From the NCBI GenBank assembly GCA_003561715.1, contig PWVU01000043.1:1-10060 (forward strand): 10,060 bases of DNA, given 5' to 3'. Under the pieces are notes generated by a model. The model was not told where the DNA came from and ran no database searches. It saw only the letters and a program-made list of their open reading frames with translations. Position 1 is the first letter of the stretch. Each line of letters begins with the position of its first letter. The DNA is from Candidatus Kaiserbacteria bacterium. GTDB taxonomy: Bacteria; Patescibacteriota; Minisyncoccia; Phycocordibacterales; UBA12088. Both the position numbers and the translations under genes were made by a program. Shown here piece by piece: positions 1 to 6,014 of the stretch.

Positions 1-432
1 GCCCGCCTCTTTTGCCAAACGCTCTTGCAGGAGACGCACATCATCACCTTTCATGCCGACACGCAACTGTCGCTCCATGCGTTTTTGCTGTGCAACTTCC
101 ATGCGCTGTTGCATATCTTTTCGCATATCTTGAGCTTTTTTATGTATGTCCTTGGGTTCAGATGCGGCATCTTTCGAAAGCGCCTCGGCACGCCGCTGCC
201 ACGCGCGTGCAAGCTCTCGTAATTCATTGACCTCTCGCTCCAATTCAGCAATGCGAGCACGGAGACGCGCTTCGACGTCCCTTTCAGGAACTGTCGCACG
301 ATCCATACCGGGACCCTCAGAGATTGGGAGCGGCATGACGGAGCGATCGGCTTCCGTTTGCGCTAGTGCCAGCGCCGGGGCGAACACAAACGCAAATGCG
401 AGCGTGCCGCCTACAAGTGTATATCTGTTCAT
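1..432 (-). CDS. Secreted coiled-coil protein with peptidoglycan-binding domain (3' end outside window)
   Basis: This is the N-terminal 144 codons of a gene that runs off the left edge. Residues 1-24 form a signal peptide: MNRYTL, a hydrophobic core and an ALA cleavage site before QT. Residues 50-120 are charged and heptad-like (ARLRARIAELEREVNELREL, later KKAQDMRKDMQQRMEVAQQKR), indicating a coiled coil. Residues 122-140 (QLRVGMKGDDVRLLQERLA) match the opening of a PG_binding_1 domain, whose hallmark is L-x-x-G-x-x-G-x-x-V-x-x-L-Q. By family knowledge such domains bind cell-wall peptidoglycan, so the product probably acts outside the membrane; any catalytic or further domain would lie outside the window. 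The ATG at 432 is chosen because it opens the signal peptide. It is preceded by a -10-like hexamer at 444-439 and no clear Shine-Dalgarno site. Confidence 0.85.
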   Translation of the reverse strand, partial: MNRYTLVGGTLAFAFVFAPALALAQTEADRSVMPLPISEGPGMDRATVPERDVEARLRARIAELEREVNELRELARAWQRRAEALSKDAASEPKDIHKKAQDMRKDMQQRMEVAQQKRMERQLRVGMKGDDVRLLQERLAKEAG

Positions 433-438
433 ACTACT

Positions 439-444
439 ACAATG
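439..444 (-). promoter_or_regulatory. Weak -10-like element directly before the PG-binding gene
   Basis: CATTGT on the minus strand is followed by six bases and then the ATG at 432, so transcription would begin on the A of the start codon. The match to TATAAT is only partial and there is no TGN extension, so the support is mainly the spacing, which recurs at other genes in the window. A better -10 lies further upstream at 502-497. Confidence 0.3.
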
Positions 445-496
445 GGGTTACCTGCGCGTGCATCAAAGGACTTATAAAAGCACCGCAGTATGAATG

Positions 497-505
497 AGTA
501 TACCA
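497..505 (-). promoter_or_regulatory. Extended -10 promoter candidate (TGG-TATACT)
   Basis: On the minus strand, TGG directly followed by TATACT (502-497) is a near-consensus extended -10. A TTGTTG lies 16 bases upstream as a poor -35. Transcription would start near 490, giving a leader of about 58 bases before the ATG at 432. The site is in the gap between the metallopeptidase stop and the PG-binding gene, so it would serve the latter. It competes with the leaderless-type element at 444-439. Confidence 0.4.
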
Positions 506-551
506 AGACGATCCTCGGCAACAAGCAACCTGTACACACCATGAATTACTT

Positions 552-977
552 CTACTTTTCAGGATCGATCGCAAGGTGTCCGCGCTCATGCTCACGCGCA
601 CGCACCTCCTCCTCATCCAATCCGATATAATGCCCCACTTCGTGCCACACCGTCTCACGGACCAATTGCGCCATGCGCGCGGCATCACCACCCGCCACAC
701 TTTCGTGTGCTTTTTGAAAAATGCTGATCGTGTCAGGCAGGACCGCTCCCACGCCATAGAACTCCCCACGCTCGGTCAACGGAATCCCATGGTAGTAGCC
801 AAACAATTCATCATCTCGCTCCAATCCCTCCTCTCGCATGATCTCGGGGCTTGGCGCACACTCGGCAACAAAGACCACATTGTCGAGCTTGTCCTTCACC
901 CACTGCGGAAGCGCATCGACGCCGTCGGCAACTATTGCTTCAAATGCAGGAGTTACGTCTTGAGCTTGTTCACTCAT
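552..977 (-). CDS. Minimal zinc metallopeptidase (zincin-like, PF06262-type)
   Basis: This 141-residue protein carries HEVGHYIGLDEEEVR at residues 112-126. H112, E113 and H116 form the HExxH zinc site, and D121 after the conserved G119 is the probable third ligand. This arrangement, the small size and the sequence before it (RMAQLVRETVW) are typical of the minimal zincin family once called DUF1025. The physiological substrate is not known from the sequence. There is no signal peptide or membrane segment, so it is probably cytoplasmic. The ATG at 977 lies inside the end of the upstream gene, overlapping it by 8 bp, which suggests translational coupling. Family assignment is firm on the motif; function beyond zinc-dependent peptidase is inference. 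Confidence 0.85.
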   Translation of the reverse strand: MSEQAQDVTPAFEAIVADGVDALPQWVKDKLDNVVFVAECAPSPEIMREEGLERDDELFGYYHGIPLTERGEFYGVGAVLPDTISIFQKAHESVAGGDAARMAQLVRETVWHEVGHYIGLDEEEVRAREHERGHLAIDPEK

Positions 978-1449
978 GTGTCTTGTCGATCAGTTCACCG
1001 GCACGATAGCGGTAGCTTCGTACCTTAACCACGTCATCCTCATCGACGCCCTGAAATTCAATACGTATCACCCCTGCACTATCAATAAGCAGATTCTGCG
1101 GAATCTGCATTGTATCCAAGGCAAGCGACACCGTCTCACCACCCTCTGAGGGCGCAAGTGTAAGATAGTACCGGGAATCATCATGCGAACCACTCGCCAT
1201 AAGCAATACGCCATATAGCGTTCCTTCTTCATCCAATGTCCCATACACCGGACCGGCAACGACCGACATTGCGCCTTCGGTGACAAGGGCATCATCTATC
1301 ACATCATGTGAAGACTCATGCTCAACAATCGGTGCCATGACCTGCCTCTCAGGCGCGGGTATCACTATAAGCGCGAGCGCAAGCACCACAATGACCACCG
1401 CGCCCGTAACAAGCGTCAATCCCTGCCAGCTGGAAAAGAAGATCTTCAT
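970..1449 (-). CDS. Membrane-anchored protein of unknown function
   Basis: The 159-residue product begins MKIFFSSWQGLTLVTGAVVIVV, with one transmembrane helix at about residues 11-31 and a short cytoplasmic tip. The rest (residues 35-159) is acidic and β-rich in appearance, with stretches such as YYLTLAPSEGGETVSLALD and VIRIEFQGVDEDDVVKVRSY, and is probably extracytoplasmic. I do not recognise a family. The gene overlaps the downstream metallopeptidase by 8 bp, so the two are very likely co-translated. The ATG at 1449 is preferred over a GTG at 1458 because an extended -10 (TGG-TACAGT, 1465-1457) ends 7 bases before the ATG and would itself contain part of the GTG. No Shine-Dalgarno site is seen. 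Confidence 0.75.
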   Translation of the reverse strand: MKIFFSSWQGLTLVTGAVVIVVLALALIVIPAPERQVMAPIVEHESSHDVIDDALVTEGAMSVVAGPVYGTLDEEGTLYGVLLMASGSHDDSRYYLTLAPSEGGETVSLALDTMQIPQNLLIDSAGVIRIEFQGVDEDDVVKVRSYRYRAGELIDKTHE

Positions 1450-1456
1450 TGAGAGC

Positions 1457-1465
1457 ACTGTACCA
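1457..1465 (-). promoter_or_regulatory. Extended -10 promoter for the 159-residue membrane protein gene
   Basis: On the minus strand TGG precedes TACAGT (1462-1457), and seven bases separate it from the ATG at 1449. Transcription would start one base before the ATG, giving an essentially leaderless mRNA. The element lies just downstream of the long hairpin at 1479-1545, so it separates this gene pair from the nuclease operon. Confidence 0.5.
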
Positions 1466-1478
1466 GAGTTCGTTGCTT

Positions 1479-1545
1479 GTTTCTAGTTTTTGGTTGCTCG
1501 TGTGGCGCGGCTACGCCGCGCCACTAACAACAAGAAACCAGAAAC
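1479..1545. repeat. Long imperfect inverted repeat with a perfect 10-bp GC-rich tip
   Basis: The core is perfect: gtggcgcggc (1502-1511), loop tac, gccgcgccac (1515-1524). The arms continue imperfectly outward: 1479-1511 against the reverse complement of 1515-1545 aligns at about 26 of 31 positions with one 2-base gap, using GTTTCT-(A/G)-GTTT and TTG blocks. A further ctagttttt (1483-1491) is mirrored by gaaaactag (1547-1555). It begins immediately after the nuclease stop (1556) and precedes the promoter at 1465-1457. No T-run follows on either strand, so it is not a standard rho-independent terminator. It could still end or stabilise the upstream transcript, or be a copy of a dispersed hairpin element. 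Confidence 0.75.
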
Positions 1546-1555
1546 TGAAAACTAG

Positions 1556-2254
1556 TCACTCACACACCCCCTCACCCCACAACCCCCGCCCCGCTTCGCG
1601 CGCAAGCTCCTCGGCGAGTTTGAATTCGGCTTGATACTTGTATTCGGTGCGATACGTATACTCATGTCCGTATCCTTCATAGATGATAAGCGCATTGAGA
1701 TTGCGCCCATCGGGTAAGATCACATAGCCAAGCAACCGCCCGAAGCGATCGCGCTCGCCTTGGCTCTCGTCGATCTCAATCGCGACCTCACCTGCTTCCG
1801 TCACAAGCGTTGTGGTAAATGCCGACGCCTCTTTTCCAAAACACTCAACCGGGCGTTGCGGATGCACCGTCTCGGGAGTATCGACACCGATAAAGCGCAC
1901 CCGCTCATCAACTCCATCTACCGAGATAATGATCGTATCGCCATCCACCCCGCGCACGACGGGATAAAAGGTGAGTGTTGAGAGCCATGCTGTGCGTTCG
2001 TCTGATACCCCCGCTTCATCCGAGCGGGGAGTAAGCACCGTATCCAATTCCTCATGGGTGACCGCGCTTGGCGTTGTGTCTACTCCGTGCGTCGTATCTA
2101 CTTCGCCCGCTTCCTCAGTAAGCTCTTCAATGATCTGCACAATCTCGCCCACGCGTGCTCGCTGATCACCGCTAATCACCCCCGTCACCTCAAGAAAGAG
2201 GAACAACGCCAGTGCAGGTAACGCCACAAGGAGTGATACGACTTTTTTATCCAT
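1556..2254 (-). CDS. Membrane-anchored staphylococcal-nuclease-like (TNase) protein
   Basis: The 232-residue product starts MDKKVVSLLVALPALALFLF, an N-terminal membrane anchor or uncleaved signal (residues 5-25). An acidic, Thr-rich linker (about 30-90) contains a doubled VDTT, and an SNase domain follows at 96-230. The catalytic and calcium residues of the family are visible: D104 and D106 in VDGDT, R120 in RVRFIGVDTPE, D125, E128, and R173 in DRFGRLLGY. The C-terminal ending AREAGRGLWG is also typical. The enzyme would cleave DNA or RNA outside the cytoplasm in a calcium-dependent way, perhaps for nucleotide scavenging. The ATG at 2254 is chosen because it opens the membrane segment; an in-frame extension to 2326 would overlap the upstream gene. 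It lies 19 bp after the AlkD-like gene. Confidence 0.92.
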   Translation of the reverse strand: MDKKVVSLLVALPALALFLFLEVTGVISGDQRARVGEIVQIIEELTEEAGEVDTTHGVDTTPSAVTHEELDTVLTPRSDEAGVSDERTAWLSTLTFYPVVRGVDGDTIIISVDGVDERVRFIGVDTPETVHPQRPVECFGKEASAFTTTLVTEAGEVAIEIDESQGERDRFGRLLGYVILPDGRNLNALIIYEGYGHEYTYRTEYKYQAEFKLAEELAREAGRGLWGEGVCE

Positions 2255-2260
2255 TGCCGT

Positions 2261-2269
2261 ATCGTACCA
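2261..2269 (-). promoter_or_regulatory. Extended -10 promoter directly before the nuclease gene
   Basis: On the minus strand TGG precedes TACGAT (2266-2261), with six bases before the ATG at 2254, so transcription would start exactly on the A of ATG. The element lies within the 19-bp gap after the AlkD-like gene, so the nuclease may have its own leaderless transcript in addition to read-through. Confidence 0.45.
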
Positions 2270-2273
2270 TACG

Positions 2274-2984
2274 CTACCGATTCTTTTTCCCCGTTTCCAA
2301 TTTGCGATGAGTTTCGCGCACCGCAATTTTTGGGAGTAAGTCCGTATGCCTGTCGAGAAATTGTGCTACGTCGCTTTTGCGCGTGTCGACCATACAGCGC
2401 AAAAGCCACGAGATCGCTTTGGTGATGAGGATGTCTTTTTCGTGCCGGAGGTGTTCGATATTCTCATACGCGAGTGTATGCAAACGCGTATCATCTGACT
2501 TCGCTGTTGCGCCGGTCAAAAATACCAGCGAAGCGCGGCGCTTGTTCACATTCGTGTCTTTGGAAAGCTTGATCAGAAAGTGCTGCCACGCATCCCAATT
2601 CGCACGCATCTCATCTGCGGAAAAGATATTCTGACATAGCGCATCGATTTCCGCCCAGCCGACCAACTGATCAAGCCAACGATCGAGATCGCGCATCGCA
2701 ATGATCGCACGCACGTCTTTTCGATACCCCAGCAAGTACGCGCCCATGGTCTTCTCTTCGTGTGATGCACCCAAAAACAACGAGTCGGCGACCGCCCTGA
2801 TCTCGCGCGCAGACGATCCGCCGGACTCTTTCAGCCATGCCTTGAGCAGAGCGCGCCGCGCCGGCACCGGCACACCATAGAAGCGATGTGTACTTCCCAC
2901 ATACGAGTCGCTGAATTGCGGATGCGCTTTTCGCCGCTCCTGTAAGCGGAGCATCGCGAGCAGTCGTTTGTGTTCTTTGTGCAT
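2274..2984 (-). CDS. AlkD-like DNA alkylation repair protein (HEAT-repeat glycosylase family)
   Basis: This 236-residue all-helical protein fits the DNA alkylation repair family (PF08713) in length and motifs. It shows FYGVPVPARR (residues 35-44), WAEIDALCQN (110-119), KRRASLVF (148-155) and ITKAISWLLR (187-196). W110 and D114 in W-x-x-x-D and R149 or R150 correspond to W109, D113 and R148 of Bacillus cereus AlkD, the residues that contact DNA and excise alkylated bases. The active-site pattern is intact, so removal of positively charged alkylated bases (3-methyladenine, 7-methylguanine) is a sound inference. It starts 9 bp after the SEC-C gene stop and ends 19 bp before the nuclease gene, a compact operon. 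No Shine-Dalgarno site is evident. Confidence 0.92.
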   Translation of the reverse strand: MHKEHKRLLAMLRLQERRKAHPQFSDSYVGSTHRFYGVPVPARRALLKAWLKESGGSSAREIRAVADSLFLGASHEEKTMGAYLLGYRKDVRAIIAMRDLDRWLDQLVGWAEIDALCQNIFSADEMRANWDAWQHFLIKLSKDTNVNKRRASLVFLTGATAKSDDTRLHTLAYENIEHLRHEKDILITKAISWLLRCMVDTRKSDVAQFLDRHTDLLPKIAVRETHRKLETGKKNR

Positions 2985-2990
2985 ACAAAA

Positions 2991-2996
2991 GTATTA
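2991..2996 (-). promoter_or_regulatory. -10-like hexamer directly before the AlkD-like gene
   Basis: TAATAC on the minus strand (2996-2991) is six bases from the ATG at 2984, and AATACT shifted by one also resembles a -10. It overlaps the stop codon of the SEC-C gene. No TGN extension is present, so support is weaker than at the nuclease gene. Confidence 0.3.
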
Positions 2997-4487
2997 GCGA
3001 CCGCAACATTTCTTGAACTTTTTACCCGACCCGCAATAGCAGGGATCGTTGCGCCCGATCTTCCTTGATACCCCATCTTCTTCGACGCGCCACGCAGTCG
3101 GCTTGGTCTGGGTTGCATACGAAAGAGTTATGCCGACATCTCGCAAAAACTTTTCATACTTGTAAAATGCCGTTTTGCGATACATAAGCCGACCCGCGTA
3201 TTGCGCAAGCATAAAAAAATCTCGGGCAAGGGTTCGGTCTCGCTTGGGAACATGTGATACATCGGCATACGTCTCGAGAAACCGTTGCCTGCTGCGAATG
3301 CCAAAATCGTACTGTGGATTGATCCGCAGAGACGCCTCGAACAATTCCCCTCCCAGCCCAATTGCTTGACCCTCATCATCATCCCGCATCATGCACGCAA
3401 CTCCCGCGTTCGCAAAGATCCGAAATGATGGAAATGCGGGAATGCGATTATCTAAAAGACGTTGTACGGTCGCTTCAAAGATGCCGTACGCCTCTTTCGC
3501 TTTCCCGCCTTGCATCAGCTCATGCGCGCGAACAAGTTCACCCTCGTACGTTGCCCACGAGTATGTTTCCATATTGTACTTCGGGTCCGCCATCTCAAGC
3601 TCGACGACCGCAGAGGGAGTAAGTCCGCCCAGTTGCTTGCGCGGGATGAGATTTGAAAACGCAGACCCCGCTTCAAGCAACGTGTTCACCTTTTCGGGGG
3701 CGATGTCTTCCGGCACCAAGAATGCAAACACTTTTGCGGGAAAATTGCGCCCGTATTTCTCTTCGTTCTGTACCCACGCGGCAAACCGCTTCATCGTAAA
3801 GAATTCTTCCATACCACATGCCGCCAGTGCTTCCTCGAATTTTTGCTGTGCCTCTTTTTTCGTGGTCGGTTTCGAGCGCGCGGAGGGCGATGATCCACTC
3901 TTTCCATAGCGAAACTTCGCCGCCTCATGTGCATCCCAACTGTTCTGCTCCCACGAGCGAATATCTTCCCGCATCTCTTTGCCAAAGCGGATCGGCAGTG
4001 GGATCATCATGCTTCCTACCATATGGTAGACACCAAGAACAGGTGCGACGCGCGTCCACAGCGTATCGCCTTCCCGAAGAGACATGCTCGCGCTCACATC
4101 GTACACCTTGCGTACGTCGCCCGATTGCAAAGACTCGACCACCACATGCGAGCCCGGTGAGATACCGACCACCTCGAACAGCCCGACTTCGAATCGAAGC
4201 ATGTCCGTATAGGCGTCCATATCTTTACGCGATAGTCCAAGAGGATTGACCACCACGAACTGCTCCAGCCCCGACCGGTCATTCCAGTGTGTCTGCTTGC
4301 GATCAAAGACCAGCCATTCGGTGAACAATCCTTCGAGGTCGGACTCATCCTTTGCGCTCTCAATCTCATACACTCCTTCTGTGGTCAGATCAAACGCATC
4401 GGCGGATGCGTCAAACGCATCTCGGTGCGCATCCAACTCGGTCATGACCCATCCCGCCAACTGTCCCAAAAATCCCCGCTGAAGCAT
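2994..4487 (-). CDS. SEC-C zinc-binding motif protein of unknown function
   Basis: The product is 497 residues. The last 15 (CYCGSGKKFKKCCGR) form a SEC-C motif, with C483, C485, C494 and C495 as zinc ligands; in SecA and other proteins this motif binds zinc and mediates protein contacts. The remainder is not recognised. An N-terminal region (1-190) contains LTEWLVFDRKQTHWNDRSGLEQF and a β-rich part (SPGSHVVVESLQSGDVRKVYDV). It is followed by a Ser/Lys-rich linker near 195-210 and a helical C-terminal half that may hold TPR-like repeats (ELMQGGKAKEAYGIFEATV). No membrane segment is present, so it is probably cytoplasmic. The ATG at 4487 is preferred because the 67 upstream in-frame codons read through a palindrome and a hairpin repeat, and a -10-like hexamer (4499-4494) lies six bases before this ATG. 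It is first in an operon with the AlkD-like gene. Confidence 0.85.
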   Translation of the reverse strand: MLQRGFLGQLAGWVMTELDAHRDAFDASADAFDLTTEGVYEIESAKDESDLEGLFTEWLVFDRKQTHWNDRSGLEQFVVVNPLGLSRKDMDAYTDMLRFEVGLFEVVGISPGSHVVVESLQSGDVRKVYDVSASMSLREGDTLWTRVAPVLGVYHMVGSMMIPLPIRFGKEMREDIRSWEQNSWDAHEAAKFRYGKSGSSPSARSKPTTKKEAQQKFEEALAACGMEEFFTMKRFAAWVQNEEKYGRNFPAKVFAFLVPEDIAPEKVNTLLEAGSAFSNLIPRKQLGGLTPSAVVELEMADPKYNMETYSWATYEGELVRAHELMQGGKAKEAYGIFEATVQRLLDNRIPAFPSFRIFANAGVACMMRDDDEGQAIGLGGELFEASLRINPQYDFGIRSRQRFLETYADVSHVPKRDRTLARDFFMLAQYAGRLMYRKTAFYKYEKFLRDVGITLSYATQTKPTAWRVEEDGVSRKIGRNDPCYCGSGKKFKKCCGR

Positions 4488-4493
4488 GCCTGC

Positions 4494-4499
4494 AGTATG
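4494..4499 (-). promoter_or_regulatory. -10-like hexamer directly before the SEC-C gene
   Basis: CATACT on the minus strand, five of six bases matching TATACT, is six bases from the ATG at 4487, so transcription would start on the A of the start codon. The spacing matches that at the nuclease and M24 genes. It would drive the SEC-C, AlkD-like and nuclease operon. Confidence 0.4.
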
Positions 4500-4575
4500 C
4501 ACGCAGACCGAGTATTCTTCAAGATGCGGATGTTGCAAGGGACACGTCCCACGCCCTACAGCCAGACAATATCCA

Positions 4576-4613
4576 TTTGTTACATCGTGTCCGGCCGGAC
4601 ACGATGTAACAAA
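4576..4613. repeat. 38-bp perfect palindrome
   Basis: The left arm, tttgttacatcgtgtccgg (4576-4594), is followed without any loop by its exact reverse complement (4595-4613). The next bases outward (4575 a, 4614 g) no longer pair. The centre is CCGGCCGG. It sits in the divergent gap between the SEC-C operon and the membrane protein gene at 4700, about 90 bp from each start, outside the predicted -10 elements. A perfect 38-bp palindrome is far beyond chance. It has no T-run after it on either strand, so it is not a simple terminator. It could be a recombination or protein-binding site, or a member of a dispersed palindrome family. Confidence 0.95.
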
Positions 4614-4660
4614 GTAAGATTTTGATGGGATGTGGGTTGGTGCGGTAGATGGTTGAGTTA

Positions 4661-4683
4661 GGCGGCAAGTCCGACTTGCCGCC
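4661..4683. repeat. Dispersed hairpin repeat, copy 1
   Basis: A perfect 10-bp stem (ggcggcaagt at 4661-4670, acttgccgcc at 4674-4683) closes a 3-base ccg loop. The identical 23 bases occur at 7203-7225. Both copies lie in divergent intergenic regions upstream of a plus-strand gene. Here the repeat ends only 16 bp before the ATG at 4700, in the position where a -35 region would lie. On the left it is preceded by tta, as in copy 2, but the right side continues with cac instead of taa. Confidence 0.9.
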
Positions 4684-4699
4684 CACATATCTCATCAGT

Positions 4700-5137
4700 A
4701 TGTATGCTGCGCTCGCGATTACCAATCTTCCGGGCTGGACTCGAAAGATCGTTCTGCGCATGGGGATCTCATTCTGGCTGATGACTATTGTGGCGGGTTT
4801 CATTGGAACCATGGTGAATCTTTTTTTTACCCCGCAAATAACCGCAAATCTTCCTGCTGGTCCCACTCTTCTCATCACACTCTTTTTTCAATTGGGTCTT
4901 TCGTTTCTGATTCCACTCTGGCGCACCAAAGCACTTCTCGCTCATTTCAATTTGTCTGACAGCTGGAAGCACGCACTGGTTGTTAGTCTCATCACGTTCT
5001 TTGGCGTATGGGCTATATACATACTACTTATAGTGGCCTTGGTCATTGCCGGAAGCGGAACAGTCTTTATGCAGTGGGCAGCATTACTTGAGCAAGACGC
5101 GGCGATCGGTTCAGTATTTCAAATCTTTACCCGATAA
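4700..5137 (+). CDS. Small multi-pass membrane protein of unknown function
   Basis: This 145-residue protein has three hydrophobic segments: about residues 20-45 (LRMGISFWLMTIVAGFIGTM), 53-75 (LLITLFFQLGLSFLIPLW) and 89-118 (HALVVSLITFFGVWAIYILL). The last is long and could be a helix plus a re-entrant part. Short charged loops such as WRTKALLAHFNLSDSWKH separate them. I recognise no family. The ATG at 4700 is preferred over an in-frame ATG at 4649 because the extra 17 residues are the translation of the hairpin repeat. No Shine-Dalgarno site is visible, and the -10-like sequence before it (tatctc, 4688-4693) is weak. Base use is more AT-rich than its neighbours, as expected of a membrane protein. 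It is a lone plus-strand gene ending 14 bp from a convergent gene. Confidence 0.75.
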   Translation: MYAALAITNLPGWTRKIVLRMGISFWLMTIVAGFIGTMVNLFFTPQITANLPAGPTLLITLFFQLGLSFLIPLWRTKALLAHFNLSDSWKHALVVSLITFFGVWAIYILLIVALVIAGSGTVFMQWAALLEQDAAIGSVFQIFTR

Positions 5138-5151
5138 CACTCCATACTATG

Positions 5152-5721
5152 CTATAGCTCGTCGACAGACTTGATAATGACCATTTCTCCCAGTGCGGTA
5201 CTTGCGGCACCATGTCCGTATACCGTCCCGGTGGCAAGATCGCCATCATCAAGCATTTCATCCATCTGGACCAGCGATGCGAGAGGAATGTATCCCGAGT
5301 CGTCAGCCCAGCCGGTACCCGGCGCATCATCATCAAGGACAATGGCAATATCAAGCTGTCCGTTTCCGTCAAAATCAAACGTTCTGTAATTGATACCAAC
5401 ATGTCCACCCCACGGATGGGTCAGATCATACAATCTCATATACGGACCGTTCCATCCCGGAATGCCCGGATTGGTGAACAAGGGATCAGTTGCCGCGGTA
5501 CATGTCAATCGACAGGTAAAGGGTGGCGGATCTCCGCCGGTATCGAGTATGTATAACGCCAACGCTTTCTCTACCTGCTGCACCGTCTGAATCGCATGCA
5601 TCACTCGTGCCCGCTCGCGTGCCGATTGAATATTAGCCAATACAATACTCGCGAGCAGGCTGATGATCGCAATTACGACCAATAGCTCGATCAATGTAAA
5701 GCCGCCTTGTCGCTCTTTCAT
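5152..5721 (-). CDS. GspG-like pseudopilin / type IV pilin-like protein with EF-hand-like loop
   Basis: The 189-residue product has a class III prepilin signal: leader MKERQGG, cleavage before F8, glutamate at mature position 5 (E12), and a hydrophobic helix to about residue 34 (FTLIELLVVIAIISLLAS). The globular part has GWNGPYMRL...HPWGGHVGINY (89-112), resembling the conserved W-GPY and PWG region of GspG pseudopilins. DFDGNGQLD at 116-124 fits a DxDxNGxxD calcium-binding loop, and there is a close cysteine pair (C70, C74). It would be processed by a prepilin peptidase and assembled into a pilus or pseudopilus at the cell surface. The ATG at 5721 gives the usual short leader and lies one base after the stop of the upstream gene; another ATG at 5739 is possible. 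No assembly ATPase or peptidase is in the window. Confidence 0.9.
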   Translation of the reverse strand: MKERQGGFTLIELLVVIAIISLLASIVLANIQSARERARVMHAIQTVQQVEKALALYILDTGGDPPPFTCRLTCTAATDPLFTNPGIPGWNGPYMRLYDLTHPWGGHVGINYRTFDFDGNGQLDIAIVLDDDAPGTGWADDSGYIPLASLVQMDEMLDDGDLATGTVYGHGAASTALGEMVIIKSVDEL

Positions 5722-5722
5722 A

Positions 5723-5941
5723 TTACGTGGGTTCTCCATCGGGACCGATAAGTACCTCGGGGGTGCGATCAAAAAGCGAACCGATGCCATCTCGGAGGAG
5801 TGTGTTGAGTAGTACAATGCCGGTAACCGCAAAAGCCACGCAAGCTATGGCCAGAAGTAATCTCGAGGCGTGCGCGGTCGTTTGGATTCGACCGTTACTC
5901 AAACGAACTATTTTTTCTTGGAGTGTTTCGCGCTTCTGCAT
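5723..5941 (-). CDS. Small single-pass membrane protein upstream of the pseudopilin
   Basis: A 72-residue product with a basic N-terminus (MQKRETLQEKIVRLSNGRIQ), one transmembrane helix at about residues 27-48 (RLLLAIACVAFAVTGIVLL) and a short tail ending in GPDGEPT. No family is recognised. Its stop lies one base before the pseudopilin ATG, so the two are almost certainly co-transcribed and translationally coupled. This suggests, by inference only, a partner role in pilus or pseudopilus function. The start at 5941 is supported by GGTGGT just upstream and by a TACTAT hexamer (5956-5951) nine bases before the ATG. The tight spacing to a confident gene is the main evidence that it is real. Confidence 0.65.
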   Translation of the reverse strand: MQKRETLQEKIVRLSNGRIQTTAHASRLLLAIACVAFAVTGIVLLNTLLRDGIGSLFDRTPEVLIGPDGEPT

Positions 5942-6014
5942 ACCACCACAATAGTACTATATATCCGGCAGTGGAATCTGCGTTTTACACACCCACACGA
6001 CCGCTTGAAACCAC

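Noticed and set aside
146..493. 115-residue Ser/Ala/Arg-rich plus-strand open frame
   Set aside because: It is antisense to the secreted PG-binding gene, which has a clear signal peptide and domain; the low-complexity composition is a shadow.
1502..1524. Hairpin as a rho-independent terminator of the nuclease operon
   Set aside because: The stem is strong but no T-run follows on either strand, so it is listed as a repeat and not as a terminator.
3391..3909. 172-residue plus-strand open frame
   Set aside because: It is antisense to the SEC-C gene and shows no recognisable domain or start signals.
4488..4688. N-terminal extension of the SEC-C protein with Cys-rich segments (SCPAGHD, GTCPLQHPH)
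   Set aside because: These codons read through the 38-bp palindrome and the hairpin repeat. The leaderless-type -10 favours the ATG at 4487.
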